From assembly GCF_002564005.1 (NCBI RefSeq), contig NZ_PDJG01000001.1, positions 682,001 through 746,000 on the forward strand: 64,000 nt of DNA, in the 5' to 3' direction. The first letter of the stretch is position 1; each line of letters opens with the position of its first letter. The DNA comes from Sanguibacter antarcticus. Lineage in GTDB: Bacteria; Actinomycetota; Actinomycetes; Actinomycetales; Cellulomonadaceae. Shown here piece by piece: positions 22,145 to 31,133 of this stretch. The notes under the pieces are model-generated. The model did not search any database. It saw only the letters and a list, made by a program, of their open reading frames with translations, and was not told the DNA's origin. Made by a program: the position numbers and the translations under genes.

Positions 22145-23257
22145 GTGACTGATTACTACGAGATCCTCGGCGTCAGCCGGGACGCCAGCCACGACCAGAT
22201 CAAGAAGGCGTACCGCAAGCTCGCGCGCGAGCTGCACCCGGACGTCGCCGGTCCAGAGGCCGAGGACAAGTTCAAGGACGTGTCCCGGGCCTATGAGGTG
22301 TTGTCCAACGCGGACAAGCGTCGCTCGTACGACATGGGCAGCGACCCGTCGGCTCCCGGCGGTGGCATGGGAGGCGGGTTCGGCTTCCAGGACATCTTCG
22401 AGACGTTCTTCGGCGGCGGGCAGGCCCAGCGCGGACCCATCCCACGCTCCCGCCGTGGCCAGGATGCCCTCATCCGGCTGGACCTCGACCTCGCGGAGAC
22501 CGCGTTCGGCGTGCGCCGCGAGATCCCGGTCGAGACCGCGGTCGTCTGCGGCACCTGCTCCGGCTCGTGCTGCAGCCCCGGGACCTCGCCGCGGGTGTGC
22601 GACGTGTGCCACGGCCGCGGGACGGTCCAGCGGGTCGCACGCTCGTTCCTCGGCCAGGTCATGACGACCGCACCGTGCGCCGCGTGCCAGGGATTCGGGA
22701 CGACGATCCCCGAGCCGTGCGCCGAGTGCGCCGGCGAGGGCCGCATCCGCAGCCGCCGGACGGTCGCCGTCGAGGTTCCCGCCGGCGTCGAGACGGGAAC
22801 CCGGATCAAGCTGACGTCCCAGGGGGAGGTCGGCCCCGCAGGCGGGCCTGCCGGTGACCTCTACTTCGAGATCCGCGAGCGCAAGCACGAGACCTTCCTG
22901 CGCCGTGGTGACGATCTGCACTGCACGCTGGAGGTTCCGATGACGGCGGCCGTCCTCGGCACGGTCGTCGAGCTGCAGACGCTCGACGGGCCCGAGAAGC
23001 TCGACCTGCGCCCGGGGACGCAGCCCAGCCAGGTCATCACGCTCAAGGGCCTGGGGATCGGTCACCTGCACTCGACCGGCCGTGGCGACCTCAACGTCCA
23101 TGTCGAGGTGCAGATCCCGAGCGGGTTGTCCGACGAGCAGGCGGAGCTGGTGCGCCAGCTGGCCGCGCTGCGCGGGGAAGAGCACGTCGACGGACAGATG
23201 TCGGCTGCGCACCCGGGTGTGTTCTCGCGGCTGCGTGACAAGTTCGCGGGTCGGTAG
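22145..23257 (+). CDS. dnaJ: Chaperone protein DnaJ (HrcA-linked paralogue)
   Basis: The 370-residue Hsp40 has an intact J domain with HPD at residues 31-33, a short Gly/Phe segment (about 70-95) and four zinc-binding cysteine pairs (C135/C138, C152/C155, C178/C181, C192/C195). A C-terminal substrate-binding region follows. It stimulates DnaK ATPase and delivers clients. Actinobacteria usually have two DnaJ proteins; the copy next to hrcA is the DnaJ2 type, and no dnaK or grpE is seen here. GTG start; the stop overlaps the rsmE start by 1 nt. Confidence 0.95.
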   Translation: MTDYYEILGVSRDASHDQIKKAYRKLARELHPDVAGPEAEDKFKDVSRAYEVLSNADKRRSYDMGSDPSAPGGGMGGGFGFQDIFETFFGGGQAQRGPIPRSRRGQDALIRLDLDLAETAFGVRREIPVETAVVCGTCSGSCCSPGTSPRVCDVCHGRGTVQRVARSFLGQVMTTAPCAACQGFGTTIPEPCAECAGEGRIRSRRTVAVEVPAGVETGTRIKLTSQGEVGPAGGPAGDLYFEIRERKHETFLRRGDDLHCTLEVPMTAAVLGTVVELQTLDGPEKLDLRPGTQPSQVITLKGLGIGHLHSTGRGDLNVHVEVQIPSGLSDEQAELVRQLAALRGEEHVDGQMSAAHPGVFSRLRDKFAGR

Positions 23258-24090
23258 TGAGCGCGCCCGTCTTCCTCGCCGAGCCCGGCGCGCTGTCGTC
23301 GTGCGAGCCAGGGAGCACGTTCGTGCTCGACGGGGACGAGGGTCGGCACGCGGGTGTCGTCCAGCGGCGTGGCCCGGGGGAGCGGATCGACGTCGTCGAC
23401 GGTGCGGGCGTGCGGCTGCGCTGTGTGATCGCGTCGGTGCAGTCGTCGACGCTGGACCTCGTGGTCGAGGACGTGGTCCACGAGCCCGCCGACGGTGTCG
23501 AGATCGTGCTCGTCCAGGCGCTCGCCAAGGGCGACCGTGACGAGATGGCCGTCGAGGCCGCGACCGAGGTAGGCGTGGACGCGATCCTGCCGTGGCAGGC
23601 GGAACGCTCCGTGGTCGTGTGGCGCGGCGACCGGGCGGCGAAGTCGCGTGCGCGGTGGGTCGGGGTGGTGCGCGCTGCGACGAAGCAGGCTCGTCGGGCC
23701 GTCATGCCGCGTGTCGGGCTCGTGGTGGACGCTGCGGGCCTCGTCACGGCCGTCGAGCGCGTCCGGGCGGGCGGCGGAACGACGCTGGTCTTGCACGAGG
23801 AGGCCACCCGACCGCTGGCGGAGGTCGAGCTCCCTGCGACCCGTGCCGTGGCTGCGTCGGGCGAGATGCGGGCTGCCCCGGACGTGCACGACGGGGACGG
23901 ACCTGACGAGCGGGTCCGAGAGGTGATGCTCGTCGTGGGGCCCGAGGGCGGGATCAGCGACCGCGAGCTCGCGCGGCTCGTCGATGCCGGCGCGGTGCCG
24001 GTGCGGCTCGGCCCGCACGTCTTGCGCACGTCGACCGCGGGACCTGTCGCGGCTGCTCTCGTCGCACAGCGGCTCGGGCGCTGGCGCTGA
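23257..24090 (+). CDS. rsmE: 16S rRNA (uracil-1498-N3)-methyltransferase
   Basis: The 277-residue SPOUT-family enzyme methylates U1498 of 16S rRNA. It has the N-terminal PUA-like region (FVLDGDEGRHAGVVQR) and the trefoil-knot SAM site LVVGPEGGISDRE with LGPHVLRTSTAGPVAAAL. It is slightly longer than the usual 240-250 residues because of a roughly 20-residue insertion around 195-220 (SGEMRAAPDVHDGDGPDE). GTG start overlapping the dnaJ stop by one base, implying coupled translation. Confidence 0.93.
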   Translation: MSAPVFLAEPGALSSCEPGSTFVLDGDEGRHAGVVQRRGPGERIDVVDGAGVRLRCVIASVQSSTLDLVVEDVVHEPADGVEIVLVQALAKGDRDEMAVEAATEVGVDAILPWQAERSVVVWRGDRAAKSRARWVGVVRAATKQARRAVMPRVGLVVDAAGLVTAVERVRAGGGTTLVLHEEATRPLAEVELPATRAVAASGEMRAAPDVHDGDGPDERVREVMLVVGPEGGISDRELARLVDAGAVPVRLGPHVLRTSTAGPVAAALVAQRLGRWR

Positions 24091-24109
24091 CGACGCGGTG
24101 CAGACGCGC

Positions 24110-24115
24110 TAGCCT
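24110..24115 (+). promoter_or_regulatory. Probable -10 element, leaderless HIT gene
   Basis: TAGCCT lies 6 nt before the ATG at 24122. It would give the HIT gene an internal leaderless promoter within the hrcA-era run. Confidence 0.4.
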
Positions 24116-24121
24116 CGGAAG

Positions 24122-24496
24122 ATGACCACGGACCACGACACCGAGACGATGCCCGCCGACGCAGACTGCCTGTTCTGCAAGATCGTGGCGGGCGACGTCC
24201 CAGCCGACGTCGTCGCGTCGAACGATCGCGTCATCGCGTTCCGGGACATCAACCCGCAGGCTCCGATGCACGTGCTCGTCGTGCCGCGTGAGCACTACGG
24301 TGACATCGCCCAGCTGGCCGCTGGCGCGCCCGACCTGCTCGCGGACGTCGTCGCGCTCGCTGACGAGGTCGCCAGCGAGCAGGCAGACGGCCAGTTCCGG
24401 CTGATCTTCAACTCAGGACCGCACGCCGGGCAGAGCGTGTTCCACGTCCACGGGCACGTCCTCGGTGGCGCTCACCTCGGGTGGTCGCCCGCCTGA
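24122..24496 (+). CDS. HIT family nucleotide-binding protein
   Basis: The 124-residue Hint-branch protein has DCLFCKIVAGDVPAD at the N-terminus and the histidine triad HVHGH (H108, H110, H112). Hint proteins hydrolyse nucleoside phosphoramidates such as AMP-lysine, and the active-site histidines are all present. The ATG is only 6 nt after TAGCCT, so it may be translated from a leaderless message. The position between rsmE and phoH is conserved in actinobacteria. Confidence 0.93.
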   Translation: MTTDHDTETMPADADCLFCKIVAGDVPADVVASNDRVIAFRDINPQAPMHVLVVPREHYGDIAQLAAGAPDLLADVVALADEVASEQADGQFRLIFNSGPHAGQSVFHVHGHVLGGAHLGWSPA

Positions 24497-24536
24497 CCAC
24501 GCCCGCTCCGCGTGCGGCCCGCAGCGGTGCGAAAGA

Positions 24537-24542
24537 TAGACT
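24537..24542 (+). promoter_or_regulatory. Possible -10 element upstream of phoH-like gene
   Basis: TAGACT within an AT-richer patch (GAAAGATAGACT) would start a transcript about 55 nt before the ATG at 24604. No clear -35 is seen. Confidence 0.3.
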
Positions 24543-24603
24543 GCACCGATCGAGGACGACACGTCCGGACGAGCACGGACCACGGGAACGAGCACACCGC
24601 CAC

Positions 24604-25662
24604 ATGGCAGCAGACGACACGAGCGCGGGAGCGCCACACACCCACGTCGAGCACCGGATCGTCGTTCCGGTCGGTGTCTCCGTCTCCGCGCTCCTCGGCC
24701 CGGTCGACTCGGTGCTCCGCGCCATCGAGGCGGGGTTCCCCACCATCGACGTCCGGGTCCGCGAGAACGAGATCGCACTGCGCGGCCCTGCCGCTGACCT
24801 CGCGCTCGCGTCCCGTCTGGTCGACGAGCTCATCGACGTCGCCGCGGCAGGGACGCCGCTGACCGCCGACGTGGTGGCGCGCTCGATCACGATGCTCACC
24901 GAGCAGTCGGCGACGCGACCCACCGACGTGTTCACGCTGAGCATCCTGTCCAGCCGCGGCCGGACGATCCGCCCGAAGACGGCAGGCCAGAAGCACTACG
25001 TCGACGCGATCGACGCGAACACCGTGACCTTCGGGATCGGGCCGGCAGGCACAGGAAAGACGTACCTGGCGATGGCCAAGGCCGTGCAGGCGCTCCAGGC
25101 ACGGCAGGTCAGCCGCATCGTCTTGACGCGGCCTGCCGTCGAGGCTGGCGAGCGGCTCGGGTTCCTTCCCGGGTCGCTGTCGGACAAGATCGATCCGTAC
25201 CTGCGCCCGTTGTACGACGCGCTCCACGACATGCTCGAGCCCGCGTCGATCCCCAAGCTCATCGAGGCAGGCACGATCGAGGTCGCGCCCCTGGCGTACA
25301 TGCGTGGCCGGACGCTCGACGACGCCTTCATCATCCTCGACGAAGCACAGAACACCACGGCCGAGCAGATGAAGATGTTCCTCACCCGGCTGGGTTTCTC
25401 CTCGAAGATGGTCATCACCGGGGACGTCACCCAGATCGACCTCCCCGGCGGGACGCCGTCCGGGCTGCGGATCGTCGAGGACGTCCTCACCGGTGTCGAC
25501 GACGTCGAGTTCTGCCCCCTGAGCTCCGGTGACGTGGTCCGTCACCGTCTGGTCGGCGAGATCATCGACGCCTACGCACGCTGGGACGTCAGCGGAGCGA
25601 CCGCTCCGTCCGCACACCGCGGTCCTCGCGACCGGGCACACGAGAAGGGCCACCGCAGGTGA
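24604..25662 (+). CDS. PhoH-like ATPase
   Basis: The 352-residue cytoplasmic ATPase has an N-terminal KH-like/domain-of-unknown region (ENEIALRGPAADLALASRLVDEL), a P-loop GPAGTGKT at 146-153 and Walker B FIILDEAQN. It also carries the PhoH signature stretches LTRPAVEAGERLGFLPG and MVITGDVTQIDLP. Family members pair with YbeY, and an RNA helicase or RNA-processing role is proposed. The last 20 residues are basic and poorly conserved. The ATG at 24604 is preferred to open frame further upstream. The stop overlaps the ybeY GTG by 4 nt. Confidence 0.93.
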   Translation: MAADDTSAGAPHTHVEHRIVVPVGVSVSALLGPVDSVLRAIEAGFPTIDVRVRENEIALRGPAADLALASRLVDELIDVAAAGTPLTADVVARSITMLTEQSATRPTDVFTLSILSSRGRTIRPKTAGQKHYVDAIDANTVTFGIGPAGTGKTYLAMAKAVQALQARQVSRIVLTRPAVEAGERLGFLPGSLSDKIDPYLRPLYDALHDMLEPASIPKLIEAGTIEVAPLAYMRGRTLDDAFIILDEAQNTTAEQMKMFLTRLGFSSKMVITGDVTQIDLPGGTPSGLRIVEDVLTGVDDVEFCPLSSGDVVRHRLVGEIIDAYARWDVSGATAPSAHRGPRDRAHEKGHRR

Positions 25663-26120
25663 GCATCGAAGTCAACAACGAGTCCGGCTACGAGGTCGAC
25701 GAGGCGGAGTTCGCCGCGCTCGGACGGTTCGTGCTCGAGGAGATGCACGTCCACCCCCTCACCGAGCTGTCCATCCTCTTCGTCGACACCGAGGTGATGA
25801 CCGAGCTCCACGTGCAGTGGATGGACGAGCCAGGCCCCACCGACGTCCTCTCGTTCCCGATGGACGAGCTGCGCCCCGGGCGCGAGGGCGACGTGACCCC
25901 GGCCGGTCTGCTCGGGGACGTCGTCGTGTGCCCCGAGATCGCCGCTCAGCAGGCGACCGTGGCGGGTCACTCGACGGTCGAGGAGATGCTCCTGCTCACG
26001 ACGCACGGGATCCTTCACCTCCTCGGGTACGACCACGCGGAACCGGAGGAGGAGAAGGAGATGTTCGGGCTCCAGCGCACGCTGCTCCTCACCTTCCTCG
26101 CCAGCCGTCGGTCGTCGTGA
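25659..26120 (+). CDS. ybeY: Endoribonuclease YbeY
   Basis: The 153-residue metalloprotein has the zinc motif HGILHLLGYDH, with ligands H116, H120 and H126. YbeY takes part in 16S rRNA 3' maturation and ribosome quality control. GTG start overlaps the phoH stop (GTGA), and the following CNNM gene begins 1 nt after its stop, so phoH-ybeY-CNNM-era is one coupled unit. Confidence 0.95.
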   Translation: MSIEVNNESGYEVDEAEFAALGRFVLEEMHVHPLTELSILFVDTEVMTELHVQWMDEPGPTDVLSFPMDELRPGREGDVTPAGLLGDVVVCPEIAAQQATVAGHSTVEEMLLLTTHGILHLLGYDHAEPEEEKEMFGLQRTLLLTFLASRRSS

Positions 26121-26121
26121 C

Positions 26122-27468
26122 GTGAACACGCTCAGCGGTGCCCCGATCGGGTGGCTCCTCGTGTTCGCTCTCGTCGGGATCTCGCTCGCGGCGCTGCTCA
26201 GCGCGGGGGAGGCTGCCGTCGTCCGCGTGACGCGCACGGCGGTCGGTGAGATCGTCGACACCCGGAGCGAGATCGCCGACCGGATCCAGCGTCTCGTCGT
26301 GAGCCCCGGACACACTGCGGCCTCGGCCGCGTTTGTCCGGGTGTTCGCGGAGATGCTCGCGACAGCCTGCATCACCGTGTGCGTCGCGGCGCTCGTCGAC
26401 CCGTGGTGGCTCGTCCTGCTCATCTCGGTCGTCGTCGGCGCGCTCGTCGCGCTCGTCCTCGTGCGGATCAGCCCGAGGACCATCGGGCGACGTCGCCCGG
26501 CGCAGACCCTCGTCTTCCTCAGCTCGCTGCTCGACGTCGTGCTGAGGATCACCGGTCCGATCACGCAGTACACGGGAGCCAGCCGGTCGCCGACCGACGC
26601 CATGGACGAGCACGAGCTCCGGGACATGGTCGACCGCGTGAGCGACGCCCGAGCCATCGAGGACGACGAGCGGACGATGCTGCGGTCCGTGTTCGAGCTC
26701 CGCACCACGCTCACACGCGAGGTGATGGTGCCCCGCACCGACATGGTGACCTCGATGGCCGCCACGCCGCTGCCCAAGGCGCTCGCCCTCTTCCTGCGCT
26801 CGGGCTTCTCCCGCGTCCCGGTCGTCGGGGAGTCCGTCGACGAGCTGCTCGGCGTCGCCTACTTCAAGGACGTCGTCCGGGTCCTCAACCACTCCCAGGA
26901 CGCTGAGACCAGGACGCTCGGCGAGGTCATGCGCTCCCCGCTCTTCGTCCCGGAGTCGAAGGCGGTCGACGACCTCCTGCGGGAGATGCAGAGCGCGTCG
27001 TCGCACATCGCGCTCGTCGTCGACGAGTACGGCGGCATCGCCGGGCTCGTGACGATCGAGGACGCGCTCGAGGAGATCGTCGGGGAGCTCACCGACGAGC
27101 ACGACTCCGTCGCCCCGGAGATCGAGGAGATCGAACCCGGAACCTTCCGTGTGCCGGCGCGGCTGGCGCTCGACGAGCTGGGCGAGCTGTTCGACCTCGA
27201 CGTGAACGACGACGAGGTCGACACGGCCGGCGGTCTGCTCGCGAAGGCGCTGGGCAAGGTGCCGCTCACCGGGTCCACCGCAGACGCCAACGGGCTGCAC
27301 CTCGTCGCTGAACGGGTCGAGGGCCGTCGCAAGCAGCTCTCGAGCATCCTCGTGTGCCGCAGCGACCCGGCAGAGCGCCCCACGAACCATGGACGACGAG
27401 CCTTCGACGAGAACCGCACGAGCGATGATCGCCGCACACCCACCGATCAGCAGGAGATGGAACGATGA
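26122..27468 (+). CDS. CNNM/CorC-type membrane protein (hemolysin family)
   Basis: The 448-residue protein has an N-terminal DUF21 membrane domain of three to four helices (residues 1-150) and a tandem CBS pair at about 200-315 (MVPRTDMVTSM, then SSHIALVVDEYGGIAGLVTIEDALEEIVGEL). A CorC/HlyC domain spans about 330-415 and an acidic/basic low-complexity tail closes the protein. Related proteins export magnesium or cobalt with nucleotide sensing by the CBS pair; the old name hemolysin is misleading. GTG start directly after ybeY; the stop overlaps the era ATG. Confidence 0.92.
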   Translation: MNTLSGAPIGWLLVFALVGISLAALLSAGEAAVVRVTRTAVGEIVDTRSEIADRIQRLVVSPGHTAASAAFVRVFAEMLATACITVCVAALVDPWWLVLLISVVVGALVALVLVRISPRTIGRRRPAQTLVFLSSLLDVVLRITGPITQYTGASRSPTDAMDEHELRDMVDRVSDARAIEDDERTMLRSVFELRTTLTREVMVPRTDMVTSMAATPLPKALALFLRSGFSRVPVVGESVDELLGVAYFKDVVRVLNHSQDAETRTLGEVMRSPLFVPESKAVDDLLREMQSASSHIALVVDEYGGIAGLVTIEDALEEIVGELTDEHDSVAPEIEEIEPGTFRVPARLALDELGELFDLDVNDDEVDTAGGLLAKALGKVPLTGSTADANGLHLVAERVEGRRKQLSSILVCRSDPAERPTNHGRRAFDENRTSDDRRTPTDQQEMER

Positions 27469-28415
27469 CCCCCAGCACACCCACAGGCCAGTCCGGGGGC
27501 ACGGCACCGCACAGGTCCGGGTTCGCGTGCATGGTCGGCCGTCCGAACGCCGGCAAGTCCACCTTGACGAACGCACTTGTCGGCCAGAAGGTCGCGATCA
27601 CGTCCGGGCGCCCGCAGACGACCCGGCACACGATCCGTGGGATCGTCCACCGGGAGGACGCTCAGCTCATCCTCGTCGACACACCGGGTCTGCACCGTCC
27701 GCGCACGCTGCTCGGCGAGCGCCTCAACGACCTCGTCCGCGAGACGCTCACGCAGGTCGACGTCATCGCCTTCTGCCTCCCGGCGGACCAGAAGGTCGGG
27801 CCCGGCGACAGATATATCGCGAAAGAGCTGTCCCAGCTCATGACCGGGCGTCACCCCACACCGGTGGTCGCTGTCGTGACGAAAGCAGACCTCGTCTCGC
27901 GCGAGGAGCTCGGTGTCCACCTGCTCGCGATCGACGGTCTCGGCGAGTGGGCTGACATCGTTCCGGTCTCAGCCGTGGACGGGTACCAGGTGCAGACCCT
28001 CGCGGACGTCCTCGTCAAGCACCTTCCCGAGGGCGGGGACCTCTACCCCGACGGCGAGCTCACCGACGAGCCCGCGAGCGTCATGGTCGCCGAGCTCGTC
28101 CGCGAGGCGGCCCTCGAGGGCGTGCGCGACGAGCTCCCGCACTCTCTCGCGGTCGTCGTCGACGAGATCACGCCGCGCGAAGGTGGTAGCGGCCCCAACC
28201 CGCTCCTGGACGTCCGCGTGAACCTCTTCGTCGAGCGCGACAGCCAGAAGGCGATCATCATCGGTCGTGGTGGCGCACGCCTGCGTCACGTCGGGACGGA
28301 AGCCCGCAAGGGGATCGAGGCGCTGCTCGGCAACCGCGTGTACCTCGACCTCCACGTCAAGGTCGCCAAGGACTGGCAGCGCGACCCCAAGCAGCTCGGC
28401 CGGATGGGCTTCTGA
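27465..28415 (+). CDS. era: GTPase Era
   Basis: The 316-residue GTPase for 30S maturation has G1 GRPNAGKST at 25-33, G3 DTPG at 72-75 and G4 TKAD. A C-terminal KH domain carries the GxxG loop (IIIGRGGARLRHVG) that binds the 3' end of 16S rRNA. The start overlaps the upstream stop (ATGA). The first 17 residues (TPSTPTGQSGGTAPHRS) are a flexible extension. It ends the co-directional run and is convergent with the RDD-FHA gene only 7 nt away. Confidence 0.97.
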   Translation: MTPSTPTGQSGGTAPHRSGFACMVGRPNAGKSTLTNALVGQKVAITSGRPQTTRHTIRGIVHREDAQLILVDTPGLHRPRTLLGERLNDLVRETLTQVDVIAFCLPADQKVGPGDRYIAKELSQLMTGRHPTPVVAVVTKADLVSREELGVHLLAIDGLGEWADIVPVSAVDGYQVQTLADVLVKHLPEGGDLYPDGELTDEPASVMVAELVREAALEGVRDELPHSLAVVVDEITPREGGSGPNPLLDVRVNLFVERDSQKAIIIGRGGARLRHVGTEARKGIEALLGNRVYLDLHVKVAKDWQRDPKQLGRMGF

Positions 28416-28422
28416 AGCGTGG

Positions 28423-29511
28423 TCAACGCGTGAGCGCGCGTGCGGTGAACTGACGACGGCCGACACGGACGCTGCCGTCAGCAGGCACATGGACCCGTGC
28501 TCCGGCAGCGACGTCCAGAGGCTCGCCGTGAGCCGTGAGGACGCTCGTCCCGTTGGTCGAGCCGCGGTCGGTCACCCAGAAGCCGCCGTCGTCGATCCCG
28601 AACTCGAGATGAGTCTTCGAGACCGAGCGCAGGTCGTCGTCCACGACGAGCAGGTCGTCGTGCCGCTCGCCTGCGGCAGACCGTGGCCGGCGGCCGACGA
28701 GTCCCGAGCCGTGCACGGTGAACGACTGCCCGTTGTCGAACGACAGGAGGAAACCCTCCGCGGGAGCACGTCGCGGGGGAGCCGAGAGCGACTCGACCGC
28801 CGGGCCGGGCGCCGAGGCCTCGGGTGCGGCAGACCGCGGCGGAGCCCAGCTCGGGAGCGCTTGGGAGAACTGCGGGCTGTGGACCGGGGCGACGACGGGA
28901 ACCGGCACCGTCGGTGGGGGCTCAGCGGCGGACCCAGGGGCGCCGGCCCCGAGGGCCGATGGCACCGACAGCGCAGCCGCACCAGGAGGTACCGGCTCGT
29001 CCGCGGGATGCTCTGTGCGCTGGGCGAGCGCACGTCGAGAGACGTCGATCATCGTCGTCTTGGCGAGAGAGTCGTGCCATCCCTGCTTGAGCGGCCCACG
29101 GTCCCAGGCTCCGGACGCCACCACGACCCACTGACCGACAGTCGCCACGAGGAACCCGGCCAGCACGACGAGGCCGCGGACCGCGCTCTGGGCGATCCCC
29201 GGAGCGAACGGGCCGTCTGCACGAACGGTCCGCACGCGCAGGAGAGCGTTGCCGACCGTGAGCCCTGACCGACCTTCCCAGACGCAGAGCCCCACGGGCA
29301 CCTCGACGAGCGCGAGCCCCGCCAGAAGGAACGAGTCCGTCAGCAGGTAGACGCCGAGGGTCACGACAGCAGTCGTCGTGAGGTCGACGGCGAAGGCCGC
29401 GACCCGACGCCCGACGGGCGCGACAGTCATCGACGCCCCCTGCCCGGGAACGATGTGGCGGGTGGTGCTGGTGCCCCGCGGAACGCGAGGTGCTCGGGTC
29501 GTGCTGGTCAT
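28423..29511 (-). CDS. RDD-FHA domain membrane protein of the type VII secretion locus
   Basis: The 362-residue protein has an RDD domain at about 30-150 (VGRRVAAFAVDLTTTAVVTL, then LTVGNALLRVRTV and WHDSLAKT) with three hydrophobic segments. A Pro/Ala-rich linker (about 185-265) and a C-terminal FHA domain (GSGLVGRRPR, SVSKTHLEF, DRGSTNGTSV) follow. FHA domains bind phosphothreonine. The gene follows the first eccD-like gene on the same strand, and such proteins recur in actinobacterial ESX loci, so a kinase-responsive regulatory role in the secretion complex is inferred. The ATG at 29511 has TTGAGG 8 nt upstream. Confidence 0.85.
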   Translation of the reverse strand: MTSTTRAPRVPRGTSTTRHIVPGQGASMTVAPVGRRVAAFAVDLTTTAVVTLGVYLLTDSFLLAGLALVEVPVGLCVWEGRSGLTVGNALLRVRTVRADGPFAPGIAQSAVRGLVVLAGFLVATVGQWVVVASGAWDRGPLKQGWHDSLAKTTMIDVSRRALAQRTEHPADEPVPPGAAALSVPSALGAGAPGSAAEPPPTVPVPVVAPVHSPQFSQALPSWAPPRSAAPEASAPGPAVESLSAPPRRAPAEGFLLSFDNGQSFTVHGSGLVGRRPRSAAGERHDDLLVVDDDLRSVSKTHLEFGIDDGGFWVTDRGSTNGTSVLTAHGEPLDVAAGARVHVPADGSVRVGRRQFTARALTR

Positions 29512-29562
29512 GTCCGTGCCTCAAGAGCTCTGGGGGTGGAGTGGTCTGGGCCGTGCGGCGGA

Positions 29563-30993
29563 TCATCCGGAGACGGCGCTCCGCACCATCTCGACCACCC
29601 CGATCGTCACGAGGGCAGCCGGCAGGCTGAGAGCGACCACGAGCCCCTCGAGACTATCGGTGAGGCGGGAGAGACCGACAGATCGACGACCGCGACGGAT
29701 CGCTCCGGCGGCGAACACGACGAGCATGCCGAGAGCCGCGAGCCCGCACGCCAGCGGGAGCGCGCTCGTCGGTCCGCCGACGAAGGCCGTGCGCAGGACG
29801 ATCGCCAGCAGCATCGCGGCCGCGGCGGCGCGGGGCGCGGTCCTCGACGACGGGGCGCGCGCCGTGCGGGGCACGCTCGTGAGCGCGACGGCGACGAGCA
29901 GCACGAGGACGACGGCCGTGACGCCCTCGGCGCCGCCGGGCGGCGTGCCCAGCAGGACGAACGGCGTCGTTGCTGCGGCCATGACGCTCAGCGCGACCGT
30001 CCCCGCGGCGAGCAGCCGGTCGCCGCGGCCTACGGCCCTCTCCACGACGGGCGAGCGCACCGCCGGCGGCGGGGCGGGCGCCGCGCCGCGGACCGACAGC
30101 GCGCTCCGCGTCACGTGGGCCGCATCGACGAGGAACACGACCGGGACCCGCAGGGCGCACGACGGCAGAAGTCGCAGGAGGAGAGGAACGAGCCCGAGGA
30201 GGACCGCTGCGGCGGTCCAGGCAGGCAGCCCGAGGGTGAGGGCAGCGCCAGCGACACCGGCGACGCCAGCGCACGACGTCGCCAGGACGACCGCCACCTG
30301 GACGCCGTCGTCTCGTGCGCGGCTGGCACGAGCACGGACAGCGGCGAGCGCCGACACCACGCTCGCACCGACGAAGCCTGCGACCACCGCGAGCTGGTCG
30401 CTCGAGGCCAGTGTCGTGTCGACCGTGGTCGCGCCACCGGCGCACGCCAGGAGCGCCGCCACGACGAGGCTGGTCTCGGTGCCGCCGTCGTGACGCACCG
30501 CAGGCGACAGCCCCAGGAGGAGCGCTGCGAGGAGGAAGGTTCCCGCGACGACCTGCTGCCCGGTGCCGGACACCGCACCGGTCTGCACGAGTCCCGGGAC
30601 CGTCGACATCGTGACGACAGCGAGCGCGCACGCGCCGGCGAGCGCTACGAGCAGGACCTGCGGCGCCGGTGCTCGCACGGTCGGTGCGCCCGCGGCAGCG
30701 ACCGGGGAGGAGACCACCTCAGGGGCGGTGCGGTCCTCCGTGCGCGTGACGACGCCCGACGAGGCAGCGCTCACGTGCACGACCGCGCCGTCGTGCAGGA
30801 CCACCCCGGCGGCCGCAGCCAGATCGAGCCGCGTCCCGTCGGACGTCACCACGACGAGGGCCGGGTCGGACGGGTCGACGCCGACCGACCGCAGCGCGTC
30901 GGCGACCGAGACGTGGTCGGGGACGAGCACGTCCACGCTGTGCGCGGAGAACTGGAGGACCACGCGGCGCGACGCGGAGACGGTCTCTGTCAC
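29563..30993 (-). CDS. EccD-like type VII secretion membrane protein (first paralogue)
   Basis: The 476-residue protein has an N-terminal ubiquitin-like (YukD) domain at about 1-85 (VVLQFSAHSVDVLVPDHVSV, DGTRLDLAAAAGVVLHDGAVV). It is followed from residue 115 by eleven predicted transmembrane helices. This is the EccD architecture. Sequence resemblance to the second EccD at 37799-39157 is low apart from layout. The usual EccD is the central scaffold of the ESX membrane complex and is present in two copies per protomer. GTG start; divergent from eccC across a 140-nt gap that has an AT-rich patch at 31047-31054. Confidence 0.75.
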   Translation of the reverse strand: MTETVSASRRVVLQFSAHSVDVLVPDHVSVADALRSVGVDPSDPALVVVTSDGTRLDLAAAAGVVLHDGAVVHVSAASSGVVTRTEDRTAPEVVSSPVAAAGAPTVRAPAPQVLLVALAGACALAVVTMSTVPGLVQTGAVSGTGQQVVAGTFLLAALLLGLSPAVRHDGGTETSLVVAALLACAGGATTVDTTLASSDQLAVVAGFVGASVVSALAAVRARASRARDDGVQVAVVLATSCAGVAGVAGAALTLGLPAWTAAAVLLGLVPLLLRLLPSCALRVPVVFLVDAAHVTRSALSVRGAAPAPPPAVRSPVVERAVGRGDRLLAAGTVALSVMAAATTPFVLLGTPPGGAEGVTAVVLVLLVAVALTSVPRTARAPSSRTAPRAAAAAMLLAIVLRTAFVGGPTSALPLACGLAALGMLVVFAAGAIRRGRRSVGLSRLTDSLEGLVVALSLPAALVTIGVVEMVRSAVSG

Positions 30994-31133
30994 CCCAGCC
31001 CCCTCACCGTCGCTGCTGACCGGCGCAGTGCAGCGCGAGCCTACCCATTATTGTGTGGCCTGACTCCCGTGCGGTCACGCACCCGTCCAGGTGACGGGCC
31101 GCTCACCGCGGCCGACAGCTCTGAGAGGCTCGC